This document shows, piece after piece, positions 46,535-55,910 of a stretch of DNA of 64,000 bases. Each line of letters starts with the position of its first letter. The stretch's first letter is position 1. The stretch comes from Saccharicrinis sp963677655 (GTDB lineage Bacteria > Bacteroidota > Bacteroidia > Bacteroidales > Marinilabiliaceae): NCBI GenBank assembly GCA_963677655.1, contig OY782088.1. One strand, given 5' to 3'. The notes below the pieces were generated by a model. The model did no database searches. It was not told the DNA's origin and worked only from the letters and a program-made list of their open reading frames with translations. The position numbers and the translations under genes were made by a program.

Positions 46535-47515
46535 TTACATGTTTTTATAAACTCTTCTGTAAAGAGTCAATCCATTTGACTGCATTACCTTTACGATATA
46601 TATACCATTCTTTAAATTACTCGTTGATATAACTATCTTATTCTCCCCTGAATACCCTTTACTTAAAATAAGATTTCCAGAAATATCATAGACATCAACC
46701 TTCTTTATTCTATCTTTTGTTTGAACTGTAAATTGATCAGTACATGGATTAGGTGACATAAAAACATCTTCGAGATTATTTTCTTCAACAGATGTATTAC
46801 TGCCAGCCTGTGCCTTAATTATAATATTATCAATGGCTATTTCATCTCTTGATCCGGATCCATTAACATCATCACTTGTCCATTTCAAGTAGGCATTCCC
46901 ATTATCTGCCATTTGAATATCCAATGTCGCAGATTTTGTTTGTTTTACCCATGATGCCGGATCATTTCCTACATCATCTGAAACAAAATCCAAATCAGAA
47001 ACAGAAGTATAACTTATATTATCGGTTGAATATAAAAAATACATGCTATTTCCCCTATCCTGATCATTAAAACACCAAATATCATACTGTAACGACAAAT
47101 TTGATATTGCATTTCCTGTATTATTTGACAATTTTAAAATAATATCTCCACTTGTAAAATCATCTCCTGTAGGTTGAAATCCCAAAGCGTAATTATCATC
47201 TTCAACCTCAAAAGCATATATACCCCCTATTCCAATTCCGCCCTTTGATGTCCCTCTGGTTAAATCATTTTCAGTATTTTCTTCACAAAAGGTCATATCC
47301 CCCTCTGAACACCCAAGTATAATTATCCCATCAGAGTCCAATTGTCCACTACTGGGAGAAGAAGAAAAACCGGACGCATTATACTGTCCACTATTTATAC
47401 CATCAAGAGTAGTTTCAAAATCAATAATATAATTTGTATTTACATTATCAATACTTAATTGTGCATTGGTATATGTGCACAAAAATGCACATACAATGAA
47501 AAATAGATTTTTCAT
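46535..47515 (-). CDS. secreted protein with T9SS type A sorting domain
   Basis: A 326-residue secreted protein with a signal peptide ending near residue 18 (YTNAQ). Residues about 25-235 form a jelly-roll-like, lectin-type beta domain (DDNYALGFQPTGDDFTSGDI, RDEIAIDNIIIKA). The tail, residues about 250-326, is a T9SS type A sorting domain: FMSPNPCTDQF, VDVYDISGNLILSK, NGIYIVKVMQSNG. It should be exported by T9SS and attached at the surface or released. It converges on the antiporter gene, with the hairpin between them. Confidence 0.88.
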   Translation of the reverse strand: MKNLFFIVCAFLCTYTNAQLSIDNVNTNYIIDFETTLDGINSGQYNASGFSSSPSSGQLDSDGIIILGCSEGDMTFCEENTENDLTRGTSKGGIGIGGIYAFEVEDDNYALGFQPTGDDFTSGDIILKLSNNTGNAISNLSLQYDIWCFNDQDRGNSMYFLYSTDNISYTSVSDLDFVSDDVGNDPASWVKQTKSATLDIQMADNGNAYLKWTSDDVNGSGSRDEIAIDNIIIKAQAGSNTSVEENNLEDVFMSPNPCTDQFTVQTKDRIKKVDVYDISGNLILSKGYSGENKIVISTSNLKNGIYIVKVMQSNGLTLYRRVYKNM

Positions 47516-47731
47516 GTTTAGATTTTTTTAATGATTAAAAACTAGAAATACTGAGGTATAGTGTGAGTAAGTAAACTAGTTTAGAGTTTTTGGTTTTGAT
47601 TAGTAGGTCAAAGATTTTACAATACAAAGAGCAACTAAAACTTTTCTAAAATAATATATAAAACTTTAGTTTACAAATAATTATTAAATAGAAGTTCAAA
47701 TACAGAAAAATCATAGAAGATTTTTAATTCA

Positions 47732-49177
47732 CTAATCAAGATTTAAAAGTTGTTTTTTTAATAGTTTTATTTCTTGCGATATTGAATACTTATATTCTCC
47801 ATGATTCAACTCCTCTGCTTTATTTAGAAAAAATCGGCATTTATTTAAGTCTTTATTTTCAAAACATATTTTAGCAGCAAACAAGGCAGAATAAGCTCCA
47901 AAATATCTTTTACTTTCAATTTGTAATGTAATAGCCTGCTTAAATTGAATTAAGGCTAATTCAATATAACCTAAATATTGATAGCATCTTCCTAACCGAT
48001 AATAATACTCCTGTTGATCTTGCTTTGTATTATACCTTGCTTTGCTTAACAAAATCGATTTAGATTCTTTATACCTTCCTATATCAAAATACATTCTGGC
48101 TTTAAGCAAAACTGTATCCGGTTCTAATTTTAAGTCGCATTCGTACTTGGCTTGTTTATCCTCACTTGTTGGATAATTTGGTAATCCTTTAATGGAATCC
48201 TGATACTCCCAAAATTTACTCTTATCATCTTTCAACAAATAGTACCATGATAAATATCTAAAAGCATCTGCTTTAAAATGCATTGACCTTGTGTCTTTAA
48301 AAAAATGGTTAAAGCAGGTTAATGCAGATTCTGATCCGGTTTGAACAAAATATTTTCCTTGTAGATATGACAAAATTGGATAATGAGATTGCGAATTTAT
48401 GATATCAATACATATCTCAGGTTGATGTATCTTATTTGCACATCTTAGCATTAAGGCTTGAATAAAGTCGGGTAATTTATCAGATGCATGCTCATGAACA
48501 AACTGTAGAATACAACTATCATCTTTCCCAAATTTTAGATATGAAAAACCTAAATACAATAATGCTTCGTAATAATCTCCTGATTTAATATCTTGACGAA
48601 CCAGGTTATTTCTTAAATTATAAAATCCTTTTTCTGTGTCACCGGAATAGCCAAACCAACTAACCATTTGAGAATATGGATTTGGTAAGTTACCAATCAA
48701 CAAATTAAATATTCCACTCAACTTTACATTATATTGAGAATCCGGTATTATTTCTTCACTATCCTTCCAGCATGAATATGCTTTTGAAAAATAGGATATT
48801 GCCGAAAATGTGTTTTCATTCTGATACTCTAAAATACCCCTTTGTAGATAAAGTTCAGATAGAAATTGAAGTTGGAAAGGTTTATCCTTACTTTCATTTT
48901 TAATGTAATCAATCTGATCATCATAAATAGTACAATACTTTTCAAAATCAATATTCCCTACTACAATGTTTGATACAAAAAGCTTATACAAATTTAAATA
49001 AGCTCTTAATGAAAGTTGTTTAACTTCTTGAAGAGAAGAATCTGCTTTAGTAAAATTCAGTTTAAAGATATTACTCTTAATTTCATTTACTGCACTACTG
49101 TTAATTTGAGCTTTTAATGAAGCTGAGTGGTAGAGAAAATAAAGAATAAAGCATATATATAAAGCAAACTTCTTCAT
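47732..49177 (-). CDS. exported TPR protein of unknown function
   Basis: About 481 residues from the preferred start at 49177, where a signal peptide begins (MKKFALYICFILYF...LKAQ). An ATG five codons upstream lies inside the terminator of the preceding gene and is less likely. The mature protein is all-helical with TPR-like repeats throughout, e.g. GDYYEALLYLGFSYLKFGKD and EYYYRLGRCYQYLGYIELAL. No lipobox, T9SS tail or enzymatic domain is seen. It may be a periplasmic protein-protein scaffold. Confidence 0.78.
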   Translation of the reverse strand: MKKFALYICFILYFLYHSASLKAQINSSAVNEIKSNIFKLNFTKADSSLQEVKQLSLRAYLNLYKLFVSNIVVGNIDFEKYCTIYDDQIDYIKNESKDKPFQLQFLSELYLQRGILEYQNENTFSAISYFSKAYSCWKDSEEIIPDSQYNVKLSGIFNLLIGNLPNPYSQMVSWFGYSGDTEKGFYNLRNNLVRQDIKSGDYYEALLYLGFSYLKFGKDDSCILQFVHEHASDKLPDFIQALMLRCANKIHQPEICIDIINSQSHYPILSYLQGKYFVQTGSESALTCFNHFFKDTRSMHFKADAFRYLSWYYLLKDDKSKFWEYQDSIKGLPNYPTSEDKQAKYECDLKLEPDTVLLKARMYFDIGRYKESKSILLSKARYNTKQDQQEYYYRLGRCYQYLGYIELALIQFKQAITLQIESKRYFGAYSALFAAKICFENKDLNKCRFFLNKAEELNHGEYKYSISQEIKLLKKQLLNLD

Positions 49178-49183
49178 AAAAGA

Positions 49184-49211
49184 AAAGGCCACTTCAAGTG
49201 AAGCAGCCTTT
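49184..49211 (-). terminator. terminator between zinc-ribbon and TPR genes
   Basis: AAAGGC (49184-49189) pairs with GCCTTT (49206-49211), with an inner CTTC/GAAG stem; on the minus strand TTTTCTTTT follows. It ends seven bases before the TPR-gene ATG. Confidence 0.75.
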
Positions 49212-49239
49212 GATATAATATTGTTATAAAATACTCAAA

Positions 49240-49998
49240 CTATTCAGCTGGCTGATCCATCTCATCATCAACAAGAATACGACCGCAATACTCGCAAACA
49301 ATAACTTTTTTACGTGATTTAATATCTAACTGTCTTTGAGGTGGGATTTTATTAAAACAACCACCACAAGCATCACGTTCAACTGTTACTACAGCCAATC
49401 CATTTACAGCATTTGATCTGATTCTTTTAAATGCAGTTAATAAACGCTCATCAATAGTACTTTCAATCTGAGCAATTTTATCAATCATTTTTTCCTCATC
49501 AACCTGAGTTTCATTTACAATCTCAGTAAGTTCTTTCTTTTTAGCAACAAGATCTGATTTTCTGTCCTCTAATAATTGTTTAGAAGATTCAATAACATCT
49601 TTCTTGTTATTTAATTCAGCTGTAAATTCTTTGATTCTTTTTTCGCTCAACTCAATTTCAAGCTTTTGAAATTCTATTTCTTTTGATAATGAATCAAATT
49701 CGCGATTGTTGCGAACATTCATTTGCTGAGCTTCATATTTTTTAATTAAAACACCAGACTCTTTAATTTCATTTTTCTTAGCTGCAATAGAGTCGTTTAA
49801 TGCTTTAACTTCACCGTCGTAATTGGAAATACGAGTTTCAAGACCTTCAATTTCGTCTTCCAAATCCTGCACCTCTAGTGGTAACTCTCCTCTAAGAGTT
49901 CTAATTTTATCTACCTCAGTAGCCACTTTCTGTAAGTCATATAATGCCTTTAATTTCTCTTCTACAGACATCTCAGTGTTTTGATTTGTTGTTGCCAT
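49240..49998 (-). CDS. coiled-coil C4 zinc-ribbon protein (DUF164)
   Basis: A 252-residue protein. Residues about 10-190 are a long coiled coil, and the C-terminus is a zinc ribbon with C211-x2-C214 and C235-x2-C238 (CGGCFNKIPP, VCEYCGRIL). The family (zf-RING_7/DUF164) is thought to bind nucleic acid. It begins four bases after the Nif3-like gene ends, a pairing seen in many bacteria. A terminator follows. Confidence 0.9.
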   Translation of the reverse strand: MATTNQNTEMSVEEKLKALYDLQKVATEVDKIRTLRGELPLEVQDLEDEIEGLETRISNYDGEVKALNDSIAAKKNEIKESGVLIKKYEAQQMNVRNNREFDSLSKEIEFQKLEIELSEKRIKEFTAELNNKKDVIESSKQLLEDRKSDLVAKKKELTEIVNETQVDEEKMIDKIAQIESTIDERLLTAFKRIRSNAVNGLAVVTVERDACGGCFNKIPPQRQLDIKSRKKVIVCEYCGRILVDDEMDQPAE

Positions 49999-50002
49999 TC
50001 TG

Positions 50003-51097
50003 CTACAAATATTTAATAGGATTTGTATTTACATTCGATAAACGAACCGCAAAATTAGGTATTTTTTTTGTAAGTATCTCAAAAAAAACTTCTTTAGTAA
50101 ACTGTTCACTCTCAAAATGTCCAATATCTGCGATTAAAATTTCGTTTTCTGAGTCAAAAAATTGATGATATTTAAAGTCTCCACTAATAAATACATCAGC
50201 TCCCACAACCTTCGCCTTTCCTAGTAAAAAGCTACCCGCGCCTCCGCATACAGCTACCTTTTTTACCTTTTTATTAAGTAACTTTGTATACCTAACAGCT
50301 CCACATCCAAATACTTCCTTAACTTTTCTTAAAAAAGTAATTTCGTCTACAGGTTCATCAAGATCACCAAACATTCCTGATCCAGCCTCATTCCATTGGT
50401 TACTTAAAGGATAAATATCATATGCCACTTCCTCATAAGGATGTGCATTCAATAGGGATTGAATAATTTTATTTTTTAAAAAGGCAGGAAAAACTGTCTC
50501 AATCCTTACTTCTTCTTCAACATGAAGTTCTCCTACTGCTCCAACATACGGATTTGCACCTTCATTTCCTTTAAAAGTACCCGAACCTTTAATATTAAAA
50601 CTACACGAATCATATTTACCTATATGACCTGCCCCTGCTTTAAAAATTTCAGAACGTACCTCTTCTGCTTGTTGAACAGGTACAAATGTCACTAGCTTAA
50701 GCAATGAGTCTTTTTTAGGATCAAGAATTTTACAATTAACCAGCCCTAGCTTTTCACATATCTTTCCATTCACTCCAGACAAAACACTATCTGCATTTGT
50801 ATGACTTGAGTAAACTGCTATATTATTTTGAATACACTTAATGACACATTTTTCAACATAGTTATTACCATTAAAGCGTTTGATTCCTGCCATTAAAATG
50901 GGATGATGTGATACTATAAGATTATAACCAAGTTGAATTGCCTCATCTATAACTTCCTCATTTACATCTAAGGTAATTAATATACCAGAAACCTCCTGGC
51001 TTTTATTTCCTATTATTAATCCTGCATTATCATAACTTTCCTGTAAAGCAGGAGGTGCAAAATCCTCAAGTATTTGAGTTATTTGTTTTATCTGCAT
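50003..51097 (-). CDS. Nif3-like dinuclear metal-centre protein
   Basis: A 364-residue protein of the Nif3/YbgI family, which forms a hexameric ring with a two-metal site. Motifs: PPALQESYDNAGLIIG near the start, NLIVSHHPILMAGIKRF, YSSHTNADSV, and AVCGGAGSFLLGKA with DVFISGDFKYHQFFDSE at the end. The middle insert (residues about 120-225) is the PII-like domain of the longer subtype, with AHPYEEVAYDIY. It is in an operon with the zinc-ribbon gene. The cellular role is unresolved for the family. Confidence 0.93.
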   Translation of the reverse strand: MQIKQITQILEDFAPPALQESYDNAGLIIGNKSQEVSGILITLDVNEEVIDEAIQLGYNLIVSHHPILMAGIKRFNGNNYVEKCVIKCIQNNIAVYSSHTNADSVLSGVNGKICEKLGLVNCKILDPKKDSLLKLVTFVPVQQAEEVRSEIFKAGAGHIGKYDSCSFNIKGSGTFKGNEGANPYVGAVGELHVEEEVRIETVFPAFLKNKIIQSLLNAHPYEEVAYDIYPLSNQWNEAGSGMFGDLDEPVDEITFLRKVKEVFGCGAVRYTKLLNKKVKKVAVCGGAGSFLLGKAKVVGADVFISGDFKYHQFFDSENEILIADIGHFESEQFTKEVFFEILTKKIPNFAVRLSNVNTNPIKYL

Positions 51098-51145
51098 TCA
51101 AAAATTATTTGTTTGTTTTAATTTATTCATGGTATCGGAAAATTA

Positions 51146-51505
51146 TTAATCTTCGGTATCATTTTCAGACTCTAAACTTTCTTTCATTTCCAAAAGCATC
51201 TCTTTTATATTCTTAAGTTTTGAAACTACTTCGAAATTATTCACAGTATCATCATGATTTTCCTGAAGTTTTTTTTGGGCTCCTTTTAAGGTCATCCCTT
51301 TCTCTTTTACCAAATGAAAAATAAGATGAAAATTCTCTACATCTGTAGGAGTAAAGAGCCGATTTCCCTTTTTATTCTTATGCGGTTTAATGATTTCAAA
51401 CTCTTTTTCCCAAAATCGAATTAAAGAAGTATTTACATTAAACATTTCTGCAACTTCTCCAATTGTATAGTATAACTTTTCTATTTTAGGTTCTTTATAT
51501 GGCAT
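51146..51505 (-). CDS. MerR-family transcriptional regulator
   Basis: About 119 residues from the preferred ATG (MPYKEPKIEKLYYTIGEVAE); an in-frame ATG eight codons earlier is possible. The winged helix is clear: YYTIGEVAEMFNVNTSLIRF, then WEKEF and RLFTPTDVENFHLIFHLVKE. The C-terminus is a short coiled coil (about residues 85-115) without cysteines or other ligand site, so metal sensing is unlikely. It lies 48 bases upstream of the Nif3 gene and may share its transcript. Confidence 0.9.
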   Translation of the reverse strand: MPYKEPKIEKLYYTIGEVAEMFNVNTSLIRFWEKEFEIIKPHKNKKGNRLFTPTDVENFHLIFHLVKEKGMTLKGAQKKLQENHDDTVNNFEVVSKLKNIKEMLLEMKESLESENDTED

Positions 51506-51678
51506 TATCTTATAATTACAAGTATACAATAATAAGATAATTGTTTTAAATGTCCATATTCATAAAGGATGAAAATTAATTTCTTCAATCAACATATCCA
51601 TTCATATAACACCCTCAACAATAAAAATATTTACATCTTAATACAGAAATAAATAATTGTGGTTCTTATATTTGTTTC

Positions 51679-52818
51679 ATGAAGAAGATTATTTTTTTTA
51701 CCGCTATTATATTAATAAACACACTTGTTAAAGCTCAATTAAACAAAGCCGATACTATTACATTTATTGGAGTTGGAGATATAATGTTGGGGACTCATTT
51801 TCCTAAAAAGGAGTATTTACCCCCAAACAATGATCCCAGACCTTATATATCAGAAGCAATTCCTTTTTTAAGAAATGCAGATGTAACATTTGGAAACCTT
51901 GAAGGCTGTTTTCTTGACGAAGGACCTGTTGTAAAACGCTGTAAGGATACTACTAAATGTTATGCATTTAAAATGCCCGAAAGTTATGCCCCGGTTTTAA
52001 AAGATGCAGGTTTTGATCTTTTAAACCTTGCCAATAATCATATACGTGATTTTGGAACAGCAGGATTAGAAACTACAAAATATCACCTTAATCAACTACA
52101 AATTAATTGGGCTGGTTTATTAGAAAAACCATTTGATACCTTAACTGTTAAAGGTTTAAAAATAGGATTCGTCGGATTTTCGCCAAATACAGGAACTGTT
52201 GATATTAATGATATACCCAATGCTATTAAAATAGTATCTGATCTAGAGAAAGACTGCGATATAGTTGTTGTCTCTTTTCATGGAGGAGCAGAAGGTGCAA
52301 AACACCAACATATAACTCGAGAAAGAGAGATATTTTATGGAGAAAACAGAAGTAATGTTTACGAATTTGCCCATACTATGATCGACGCAGGTGCAGATAT
52401 TATTTTTGGACACGGACCACACGTTTGTAGGGCTATTGAAGTTTACAAAGGCCGTTTTATTGCATATAGCCTGGGTAATTTTGCGTCTTATTCACGGTTT
52501 AATTTATCTTCTCCCAACGACCTTGCTCCTATTGTGAAAATTTATACCAATAAGAATGGTGAATTTATAAAAGGACAAATTATTCCATTTAAGCAAATTA
52601 AAAATGTTGCTTTAGCTTATGATAAAAACCATTCTGTTATATACAAAATCAAGGACTTAACCAAAATGGATTTTCCTGAATTAAATGACAGGTTAATGTT
52701 TGAAAACAACGGTTGGTTTAGCATGCCATTTGAAAGAAAATTAAAATCAAGAGGATTTACCAGTATTAATTCTAAAAATGAGATTAACAGTAAAAAACTT
52801 GTGAATATCTCTAACTAA
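51679..52818 (+). CDS. second CapA-family exported protein
   Basis: A 379-residue exported protein with a signal peptide ending near residue 19 (LVKAQ). CapA motifs: FIGVGDIMLGTHFP, VTFGNLEGCFLDE, LNLANNHIRDFG, VVSFHGGAEGA and ADIIFGHGPHVCRAIE, then IAYSLGNFAS. Relative to the copy at 38.6 kb it has an inserted KRCKDTTKCYAFKMP segment after the second motif, with two cysteines. It diverges from the MerR gene. TATATTTG at 51667-51674 ends only four bases before the ATG, so if it is the promoter the message would be nearly leaderless. Confidence 0.85.
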   Translation: MKKIIFFTAIILINTLVKAQLNKADTITFIGVGDIMLGTHFPKKEYLPPNNDPRPYISEAIPFLRNADVTFGNLEGCFLDEGPVVKRCKDTTKCYAFKMPESYAPVLKDAGFDLLNLANNHIRDFGTAGLETTKYHLNQLQINWAGLLEKPFDTLTVKGLKIGFVGFSPNTGTVDINDIPNAIKIVSDLEKDCDIVVVSFHGGAEGAKHQHITREREIFYGENRSNVYEFAHTMIDAGADIIFGHGPHVCRAIEVYKGRFIAYSLGNFASYSRFNLSSPNDLAPIVKIYTNKNGEFIKGQIIPFKQIKNVALAYDKNHSVIYKIKDLTKMDFPELNDRLMFENNGWFSMPFERKLKSRGFTSINSKNEINSKKLVNISN

Positions 52819-52825
52819 GTTTCAA

Positions 52826-52855
52826 TTGATGATGCTTTGATTTTTTATACATTTG
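52826..52855 (+). promoter_or_regulatory. sigma-ABfr-type promoter for the FtsB/DivIC gene
   Basis: TTG at 52826-52828 and TACATTTG at 52848-52855 are 19 bases apart, a good fit to the Bacteroidota consensus. It lies 43 bases before the ATG at 52898. Confidence 0.55.
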
Positions 52856-52897
52856 CTTTGATTTTGATATTTCAATTAAGTTTACAGAAAATACACA

Positions 52898-53206
52898 ATG
52901 AAAATTTCAGATTTTAAGATTCCTACTTTTTTAAAAAACAAATACATTCTTACATTAATTGTATTTGGGGTTTGGGTTGGTTTTTTTGACCAAAATAATC
53001 TTTGGGATAGAAGTAAACTTTCATCAAGAATAAATCAATTAGAACGTCAAAAAAATCATTATGAAGTTGAAATAGAGCAGAATCAGAGAAAACTAAAAGA
53101 GATAGATGAAAGTCCCGAAAGTCTTGAAAAATTTGCTCGCGAGCAATATTTGATGAAAAAGAAAAATGAGGATATTTTTGTAATTGTTGAAGAAGATAAC
53201 GAATAA
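52898..53206 (+). CDS. FtsB/DivIC-type septum protein
   Basis: A 102-residue bitopic protein with one membrane helix (about residues 15-33, YILTLIVFGVWVGFF) followed by a coiled coil (INQLERQKNHYEVEIEQNQR) and the typical end LEKFAREQYLMKKKNEDIF. Such proteins join FtsL and FtsQ in the division complex. Its stop overlaps the next ATG in TAATG. Family assignment is strong; the choice of FtsB or DivIC name is conventional. Confidence 0.9.
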   Translation: MKISDFKIPTFLKNKYILTLIVFGVWVGFFDQNNLWDRSKLSSRINQLERQKNHYEVEIEQNQRKLKEIDESPESLEKFAREQYLMKKKNEDIFVIVEEDNE

Positions 53207-53526
53207 TGAATATATATAAACTACTAAGCTACGCTTACTACCTTGGAATGTTATGTCTTATCCTTGGTATCTTTCTTAAACTTAATGACTCAACATTAGC
53301 TCCAACTTTTTTAATTGCTGGCTATATTCCGTTTTTAGGAGTACGTTTATTTAATTTCCTAAAGGGTAAGGAGATTAACAAAAGATTGAATGCAATATTA
53401 ACTGTTAGTGCATTATTTTTAGGAGCTTCTATTGTTGCTATTCTTTTTGACAGATCATATTGGATAATCGGAATTATAATTACTGCAGTACTTGATTTCT
53501 ATGTAAGTTTTCGAAAATATATATAG
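53206..53526 (+). CDS. small four-helix membrane protein
   Basis: A 106-residue protein with about four hydrophobic helices (e.g. YAYYLGMLCLILGIFL, ILTVSALFLGASIVAILF). I recognise no family motif. It is translationally coupled to the FtsB/DivIC gene by a TAATG overlap, so a role with the divisome or cell envelope is plausible but unproven. Confidence 0.7.
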   Translation: MNIYKLLSYAYYLGMLCLILGIFLKLNDSTLAPTFLIAGYIPFLGVRLFNFLKGKEINKRLNAILTVSALFLGASIVAILFDRSYWIIGIIITAVLDFYVSFRKYI

Positions 53527-53708
53527 GTTAGTTCTACTCTTTAAAAATATTAAATTCTATGTGTTGGAAACTTTTAAATTCATCAGTTACAACACAAACT
53601 GCATTATGAAAAATTTTCACATCTGGAATTTCACTTCTTTAATACATTCACTTTATACTTAAATTGGTATTAGAAAAATCTGTAACGAACTTCTAATACA
53701 ATCCAGGA

Positions 53709-54971
53709 TTAAACATTTTTTTGAATTTCCCGATACTTTATTAAAAGATCCAGATCATCAAAAAAATCATCAGTTGGATAACTCATTGTTTCCAATAATT
53801 CAATTGCAGCATCAAATACAGGTATTTTATCAATAAAGTGTTCGTGAGTATAGTTAATGTATTTAACTAGCTTAAATGCATTAAAAACATGATAAAATCG
53901 CTTTTTAAACACATCTACACCTGAACAATTTTTTGAAAGATTATCTATTTCTTCCCAAAACCCAGAATTAAGTAAAAAACTCCTTACTCTTCCCGGAAGT
54001 TCCAATATAAGTTCCTGATATTCATTTTCACTAACAGAATAATATCTATCTATGGAATCAAATAATACTTTTAAATCATAAAATGCGATTGGATTATAAG
54101 TCAGATATTCATTATTATTATCCACAATATTTTTAACGGTTGGTCCTGTTCCAAATGGAACCCTGTTGGATATTCTTGGTGATGGATGAATTGTTGTAGA
54201 ATTTAATTCTCCATAACCTCCTAATTGAATTAATTTTTGTATAAAATAAAATTCCTCACCTCCCTGTCTTCTATTCATACCACCTACCTTAACATAAGCA
54301 TTAGCACGAACAGCAAAACAAGAACCAACTGTATGATAAGCATACGGAAATCCAATATATTTTAAGGCAGATACATAATACCGTAAATACAATTCATATT
54401 GAGTAATTGCTGAATAAATTTCTTCATTATAATCTATCCCTTTAATTGGATGCTCAAAATAAATAGAGCAGGCTGTATTCTTTGGAAAACGATTAAACCA
54501 CTTAATGATTTCCATAAAATAATTCTCTTGTACAATAGTATCAGCATCTAAAGAAACAATAATTCCATTTAGATTATCAGTATCCGAGAAATGGTGTATA
54601 GCCAAATCCATTCCAATCTTCCTGGCTAATCCTGCACCAAAATGTTTTTTGGGTAATGAGAATGCCTTAACCGGATAAAAATTTAAAGAGTCACTATTGT
54701 TGTTTTGTGCATAGGCATCTATTTCCTTTAAAGTAATACTCTGTTCTGTTAAAATATCATTATCTGCAATAACACTAGCATTTACAACTAATAGAACCGC
54801 AATATTTTTATCCCTAACAATACACTTTCTCAGTGAATCCAGTGTTTTTGTTATCTCTTTCTCGAGATAAACAGGAATAACAACAATGATGTCTGACTTA
54901 TTTATTAAAGAAGACTTAAAATCTGTAAAAGGACTGTGCTTTTCAAGGTATTTAGAATATAAAGTACTCAT
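53709..54971 (-). CDS. family 2 glycosyltransferase
   Basis: A 420-residue GT-A glycosyltransferase. IIVVIPVYLEKEITKTLDSL is the nucleotide-binding start, D142-x-D144 in SLDADTIV is the metal-binding motif, and GGMNRRQGGEEFYFIQKLIQ is the acceptor-side ED-type motif. There are no membrane helices. The donor and acceptor cannot be named; it could help make a surface polysaccharide. It lies just past the terminator of the OmpH-like gene and has a long 3' space before the small membrane protein gene on the other strand. Confidence 0.88.
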   Translation of the reverse strand: MSTLYSKYLEKHSPFTDFKSSLINKSDIIVVIPVYLEKEITKTLDSLRKCIVRDKNIAVLLVVNASVIADNDILTEQSITLKEIDAYAQNNNSDSLNFYPVKAFSLPKKHFGAGLARKIGMDLAIHHFSDTDNLNGIIVSLDADTIVQENYFMEIIKWFNRFPKNTACSIYFEHPIKGIDYNEEIYSAITQYELYLRYYVSALKYIGFPYAYHTVGSCFAVRANAYVKVGGMNRRQGGEEFYFIQKLIQLGGYGELNSTTIHPSPRISNRVPFGTGPTVKNIVDNNNEYLTYNPIAFYDLKVLFDSIDRYYSVSENEYQELILELPGRVRSFLLNSGFWEEIDNLSKNCSGVDVFKKRFYHVFNAFKLVKYINYTHEHFIDKIPVFDAAIELLETMSYPTDDFFDDLDLLIKYREIQKNV

Positions 54972-54990
54972 AACAATAATTCATAAAAAA

Positions 54991-55014
54991 GGCAGAATTC
55001 AATAGAATTCTGCC
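54991..55014 (-). terminator. rho-independent terminator of the OmpH-like gene
   Basis: GGCAGAATTC (54991-55000) and GAATTCTGCC (55005-55014) form a perfect 10-bp stem with an AATA loop; six T residues follow on the minus strand. Confidence 0.9.
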
Positions 55015-55047
55015 TAAATATCTTAATTTACTTTTATACTATTCTAA

Positions 55048-55665
55048 TTATTTAGCTTTAGAAGCTTCATATCTAGAATTTAAAGCATCTGCAATCTCTT
55101 GTGTAATATTGATTCCTTTGGCGCTATATAAAACATTATCGCCTAATGTATTACTTAAAATAAGCTTAAACTTACCATCTTTATTATACTCTTCAAGATA
55201 ACTGGTTAATGTATCTCTTAACTGACGGTTTAATTTTTCTTGCTCAACCATAAGTTCGTTGGATAACTTTGCATTTAACCCTTGTAACTCCTGATCTTTT
55301 GCCATTAAATTCTTTTGCTCTTGCTCAGCTCTTTCTCTTGACAAAAAACCATTATTTTGAAGTTTTCTTTGAAACTCTGTCATTTGAGTCTGTAATTTCT
55401 TTGCTTGCTCATTAAAGTCAGTACGAGACTTCTCTTCTTTCTTTAATAATTCTTCTTGAAGAAATATTGCAAATTGATACTGGCGTAATAAAGAATCTGT
55501 ATCTATATATGCAACAGGAAACACATCACCTTCACTTAGGGTACTATTGCTTTTGTCTGTATCAACATTTTTCCCTGTTCCAGCTTTTTCATTGCACCCA
55601 ACTAATAAAAGCGAACTCAATCCTGCTATAAAAACTAAATTAATTACCAGTAAAAATCTTTTCAT
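55048..55665 (-). CDS. OmpH/Skp-type periplasmic chaperone lipoprotein
   Basis: About 205 residues from the preferred ATG at 55665 (MKRFLLVINL), an upstream ATG being less likely. Unlike soluble Skp it has a lipobox (LLLVGC), giving a lipid anchor. The Skp/OmpH pattern is a strand VAYIDTDSLLRQY, a long charged helical hairpin (about residues 75-150), and a C-terminal FKLILSNTLGDNVLYSAKGINITQEIADALNSRY region (strand plus helix). It should hold unfolded outer-membrane proteins in the periplasm. Confidence 0.88.
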   Translation of the reverse strand: MKRFLLVINLVFIAGLSSLLLVGCNEKAGTGKNVDTDKSNSTLSEGDVFPVAYIDTDSLLRQYQFAIFLQEELLKKEEKSRTDFNEQAKKLQTQMTEFQRKLQNNGFLSRERAEQEQKNLMAKDQELQGLNAKLSNELMVEQEKLNRQLRDTLTSYLEEYNKDGKFKLILSNTLGDNVLYSAKGINITQEIADALNSRYEASKAK

Positions 55666-55910
55666 TTGTTTAAATTTTACATTTCTCCACATATATCTAA
55701 ATCACCCAATTAATATCGTAATGATTCATATATATATTATTAACACTTAATGGGACACTAAATAAATCTATTATTAAAAGAAAGTACTTTTGCTATAGTA
55801 AATAAGCACTCTCCCTAATTGGACAACAAATATATATTAATAACAAATATTTAAAAATAATTTTTAGGTTTTTTGTGAATACAAGATCAATTATATACTA
55901 AAAATAACAA

